Source: DATKEK01 sp035512195
Lineage (GTDB): Bacteria; Pseudomonadota; Gammaproteobacteria; Burkholderiales; Eutrophovitaceae
DNA: 8,552 nt
Direction: 5' to 3'
NCBI GenBank assembly: GCA_035512195.1
Contig: DATKEK010000289.1
Coordinates: forward strand, 1 to 8,552
Below the pieces are notes generated by a model. It was given only the letters and a program-made list of their open reading frames with translations, was not told the origin of the DNA and ran no database searches. Below, one piece after another: positions 6,173-8,552 of this stretch. Positions within the stretch are counted from its first letter, which is position 1. Every line of letters starts with the position of its first letter. Position numbers and translations under genes: made by a program.

Positions 6173-7336
6173 TCACCGCCGCTGGTCGAACCGCCGGCCG
6201 ATCAGCGCGGAAGCGATGTTGGTCTTCTGGATGTCGATCGCGCCGCCGGCGATGCCCCAGCCCCAGCCGTCGCGCAGGCGCTGTTCCATCGGATATTCCT
6301 TGCTGTAGCCATACGCACCCATGATCTGGATCGCGTGGCCGGTCACCTCGCGCACCATTTCGTTGGCGAAGCACTTGGCGATCGAACTCTGCCGGATCGA
6401 CGGCAATCCTTCGGACGCGCTGCACACCGCTTGCCAGATCAGCAGCCGCGAAGCTTCCACCCGCATCGCCATGTCGGCGAGTCGAAGCTGAACCGCCTGG
6501 AAATCCACGATCGGCTTGCCGAACTGATTGCGTTCCTGCACGTAGCCGAGCGCATACTCGAGCGCGCCCTGCGCGATGGCGAGGCACATGGTGGCGTTGC
6601 CGCAGCGCTCGAGGTCGAACGCTTCCATCAGCTTGCGGAAACCACCGCCCGGCTGCACCACGATGTCGGCTGCGGGAATGCGTACGTCGTCGAAGAACAT
6701 GTCCGCCGAAGGAATGCCGCGAAATCCCAAAAGCTGTTCGCGCTTGCCGAAGGTGAAGCCCTTCGCGCCTTTGTCCACGTACACCGCGCCGATGCCCTTC
6801 GCGCCCGGCTCGTCGGACATGCGGCAATAGACCAGGTAGCCGTTGGCGTGGCCCGCACCGGAACACCAGCGCTTCTGCCCGGACAGGCGCACGGTGTCGC
6901 CTTCGACCGACGCGCGCGTGCGCAGGTCGGTAAGTGCGGAGCCGGCATCGGGCTCCGACATCGACACCGCGATCACACGCTCGCCCGCTACCACCTGCGG
7001 CACCAGGCGCTTGCGCAGTTCTTCCGGCGCGAAATGCGCGATCGCGAGGATCGGGCCGAAGCAGGACTCGAACACCGGAAACGCGACCGCGGGCGACACT
7101 TTGGCGAACTCCTCGAGCACGATCACCGCGTCGAGGTGCGACAGTCCGTGCCCGCCGTACTGCTCCGGCAGGTTGGTGCCAAGGTAGCCGAGTTTCGCAT
7201 AGCGCTTCAGCATGCCCTCCGGAACCGGCTCGTTTTTCTCCTCGAGTTCGAGCGCGAGCGCAGGCAGTTCGGCCTGCGCAAATTTGCGCGCGGCGTCGCG
7301 CAACTGTTCCTGCTCTTCGGTCAGGCGGAAATCCAT
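6173..7336 (-). CDS. Acyl-CoA dehydrogenase family flavoprotein
   Basis: A 387-residue cytosolic FAD enzyme of the acyl-CoA dehydrogenase superfamily, which forms or reduces the alpha-beta double bond of acyl-CoA esters, with electrons usually passing to electron-transfer flavoprotein. N-terminal helices cover about 1-115. The first family signature AVSMSEPDAGS is at 123-133, the beta domain runs to about 230, and the C-terminal helices include YVQERNQFGKPIVDFQ at 265-280 and QIMGAYGYSKEYPMEQRLRD at 337-356. The usual catalytic Glu of the Y-E-G-T motif is absent: Gly364 sits at that position (GIAGGAIDIQ, 361-370). Glu243 in FDLERC (240-245) fits the alternative position used by isovaleryl-CoA dehydrogenase. 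The ATG start has a strong AAAGGAG at 7348-7342, seven bases away after a spacer of five. It follows the Bug gene by 40 bases. The substrate cannot be told; CaiA-like enzymes show a similar arrangement. Confidence 0.9.
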   Translation of the reverse strand: MDFRLTEEQEQLRDAARKFAQAELPALALELEEKNEPVPEGMLKRYAKLGYLGTNLPEQYGGHGLSHLDAVIVLEEFAKVSPAVAFPVFESCFGPILAIAHFAPEELRKRLVPQVVAGERVIAVSMSEPDAGSALTDLRTRASVEGDTVRLSGQKRWCSGAGHANGYLVYCRMSDEPGAKGIGAVYVDKGAKGFTFGKREQLLGFRGIPSADMFFDDVRIPAADIVVQPGGGFRKLMEAFDLERCGNATMCLAIAQGALEYALGYVQERNQFGKPIVDFQAVQLRLADMAMRVEASRLLIWQAVCSASEGLPSIRQSSIAKCFANEMVREVTGHAIQIMGAYGYSKEYPMEQRLRDGWGWGIAGGAIDIQKTNIASALIGRRFDQRR

Positions 7337-7341
7337 GCGTG

Positions 7342-7348
7342 CTCCTTT
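7342..7348 (-). promoter_or_regulatory. Ribosome-binding site of the acyl-CoA dehydrogenase gene
   Basis: On the minus strand AAAGGAG occupies 7348-7342, five bases before the ATG at 7336-7334. It is near-consensus and fixes the start. It is much stronger than anything ahead of the Bug or ligase genes. Confidence 0.75.
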
Positions 7349-7376
7349 CGGGTAAGTGTCGTTAGGGACCGCGCGG

Positions 7377-8339
7377 CTAATGCACCGCGGTGCCCGCCCT
7401 GTTTGCCACTTCGGCCCAGCGCAGCTGCTCCGAGGCGAGAAACCGGGCGTAGTGTTCGATCGATCCGCCGAGCGGCTCGGAGCCGGTCACCGCGAGCCGC
7501 CGGCGCACTTCGGGATCGCCCACGATGCGGTTGATCTCCGCATTCAGCCGCGAAACGATCTCTTTTGGCGTCCCGGCGGGGGCAACGATACCCTGCCAAG
7601 CGCCCATCTCGAAGCCCGCTTCGCCGAGCGCCTCGTGCAGCGTCGGCACCGCGGGCAGACGCGGGTCGCGCTGTGCGCTGGCGACCGCGAGCGCGCGCAG
7701 CCGTTCGTCCTCGACGTAGGGCAGCACAGTGTTCAGCGTGTCGATGCCCATCTGCACCTGTCCGCCGGCGAGGTCGGCGAGTGCCGGCGCGCTGCCGCGA
7801 TACGGTACGTGCTGCACGTCGATGCCTGCCTGTGCGACGAACAATGCCGGCGCGAGATGAGTGATCGTGCCGTAGCCGGCCGAGCCGTAGTTCAGCTTCC
7901 CCGGCCGCGCCTTTGCGTAGTCGATGAACTGCGCTACGTCGTGGACCGGCAGCGACGGGTTGGTCACCAGCACCAGCGGCACGGTCGCGGTCAGGCCCAC
8001 CGGCGCGAAGTCATGGATCGGGTCGAAGCCGGGATCCGCGTGGAACGTCGGTGCGATCACGATCGCCGAGGTGTTGTACAGCAGCGTGTAACCGTCCGGC
8101 GCCGCCCCGGCAACCGCGGTGGCGCCGATGTTTCCGCCCGCGCCGGCGCGATTCACCACGACCACAGGCGTGTCGAGCGCGCGCGACAACGCATCGGCGA
8201 AAATGCGCGCATTGATGTCGGTGGGCCCGCCTGCAGGGAACGCGGCCACCAGCGTGATCGGCCGCGCGGGATAGTCACCGGGGCCGCCGCAGCCTGCCAA
8301 GGCGGCGACCACGCACAGCAACAGCCCGATGCGCGTCAT
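7377..8339 (-). CDS. Bug-family tripartite tricarboxylate transporter receptor, probable lipoprotein
   Basis: Periplasmic substrate-binding protein of the TctC/Bug family (PF03401), which captures small carboxylates or similar compounds. The 320 residues begin MTRIGLLLCVVAALAGCGG, a short positive N-terminus, a hydrophobic core and a lipobox L-A-G-C with Cys17. Mature features follow in the usual order: YPARPITLVAAFPAGGPTD just after the signal, then an R-A-G-A-G-G-N-I-G block (about 79-87), DGYTLL, a YGSAGYGT block, VPYRGSAPAL, GGQVQMG and GTPKEIVSRLN near the C-terminus. No TctA or TctB membrane subunit lies in the window, which is common for Bug genes. I chose ATG 8339 because the signal peptide starts there, although no clear Shine-Dalgarno precedes it; a longer reading runs into the upstream gene. 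It sits between an ArsC-like gene (31 bases) and the acyl-CoA dehydrogenase (40 bases). The ligand is unknown. Confidence 0.9.
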   Translation of the reverse strand: MTRIGLLLCVVAALAGCGGPGDYPARPITLVAAFPAGGPTDINARIFADALSRALDTPVVVVNRAGAGGNIGATAVAGAAPDGYTLLYNTSAIVIAPTFHADPGFDPIHDFAPVGLTATVPLVLVTNPSLPVHDVAQFIDYAKARPGKLNYGSAGYGTITHLAPALFVAQAGIDVQHVPYRGSAPALADLAGGQVQMGIDTLNTVLPYVEDERLRALAVASAQRDPRLPAVPTLHEALGEAGFEMGAWQGIVAPAGTPKEIVSRLNAEINRIVGDPEVRRRLAVTGSEPLGGSIEHYARFLASEQLRWAEVANRAGTAVH

Positions 8340-8370
8340 CGCCGCGCCGATGCCGCGGGCGCGATGCGTG

Positions 8371-8552
8371 TCAGCGCGCAAGTTCCTTTGTGTAGCGTTG
8401 CGGGTCGAATCCGAGCAGCAGGCTCGCACCGTGTTCCAGCACCGGTCGTTTGATCAGGCTCGGATGCTCGCTCATCAGCCGCAGCGCCCTGGCCTCGTCG
8501 AGTCCGGCCTGCTGCTGCGGCGACAGCCTGCGCCAGGTCGTGCCGCGCGTGT
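8371..8552 (-). CDS. ArsC/Spx/YffB-like thioredoxin-fold reductase, C-terminal part
   Basis: The C-terminal 59 residues of an ArsC-family protein, whose 5' end lies beyond the right edge. The visible part reads TRGTTWRRLSPQQ, then a helix with ALRLMSEHPSLIKRPVLE (the I-K-R-P-V motif of the ArsC/Spx/YffB family) and GFDPQRY near the end, with the stop TGA at 8373-8371. The cysteine-bearing N-terminus is not in view. The TRGTTWR and LIKRPVLE pattern resembles the YffB/Spx-like reductases more than confirmed arsenate reductases, so I do not assign arsC. These proteins are about 115-120 residues long, so roughly half is missing. It is first, within the window, of three closely spaced minus-strand genes and may share a transcript with them. 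Confidence 0.85.
   Translation of the reverse strand, partial: TRGTTWRRLSPQQQAGLDEARALRLMSEHPSLIKRPVLEHGASLLLGFDPQRYTKELAR

Noticed and set aside
6335..7534. 399-residue open frame on the plus strand opposite the acyl-CoA dehydrogenase
   Set aside because: The composition is Arg, His and Leu rich without motifs, and the opposite strand carries complete acyl-CoA dehydrogenase signatures and a strong ribosome-binding site.
7356..8453. 365-residue open frame on the plus strand opposite the Bug receptor
   Set aside because: The product is Arg, Gly and His rich with no family pattern; the minus strand encodes a full Bug protein with a signal peptide.

Overview
The window is GC-rich Gram-negative chromosomal DNA, densely coding and with no RNA gene, mobile element, CRISPR array or attachment site that I can see. 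A Kdo kinase, an O-antigen ligase-family protein, a Bug-type tricarboxylate receptor and an acyl-CoA dehydrogenase together point to a betaproteobacterium, most likely Burkholderiales or a relative. This is inferred from gene content and not from a marker gene.

Left part (1-4221, plus strand): a surface-glycan operon. It starts with a glycosyltransferase whose 5' end lies off the window. A 75-base gap with two small hairpins follows, then an O-antigen ligase/polymerase-type membrane protein (918-2369), a DUF6492-like putative glycosyltransferase (2366-3313) and a family-2-like glycosyltransferase (3310-4221). The last three genes are joined by two ATGA start/stop overlaps, so they are probably translationally coupled. 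The likely joint role is building and attaching lipopolysaccharide outer-core or O-chain sugars. The three transferases would act on the cytoplasmic side and the ligase-type protein on the periplasmic side.

Middle part (4288-6172, minus strand): a converging pair, Kdo kinase (kdkA, 5236-5991) followed by a family-2 glycosyltransferase with a galactosyltransferase-like C-terminal part (4288-5154). A perfect TATAAT next to a 15-base palindrome lies upstream of kdkA and is the best promoter candidate in the window. With the left operon this makes one lipopolysaccharide locus: KdkA phosphorylates inner-core Kdo and the transferases extend the core.

Right part (6173-8552, minus strand): an apparently unrelated metabolic cluster, read from the right edge as an ArsC/Spx-like reductase (partial), a Bug-family solute-binding protein with a lipoprotein signal, and an acyl-CoA dehydrogenase. 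The gaps are 31 and 40 bases, so one transcript is plausible.

Nothing here is clearly a new system. The points most worth a second look are the acyl-CoA dehydrogenase with its catalytic glutamate apparently moved, the start of the ligase gene (an ideal ribosome-binding site and ATG in the wrong frame), the lipobox on the Bug receptor, the putative kdkA promoter/operator, and the unassigned DUF6492-like transferase inside a lipopolysaccharide operon.
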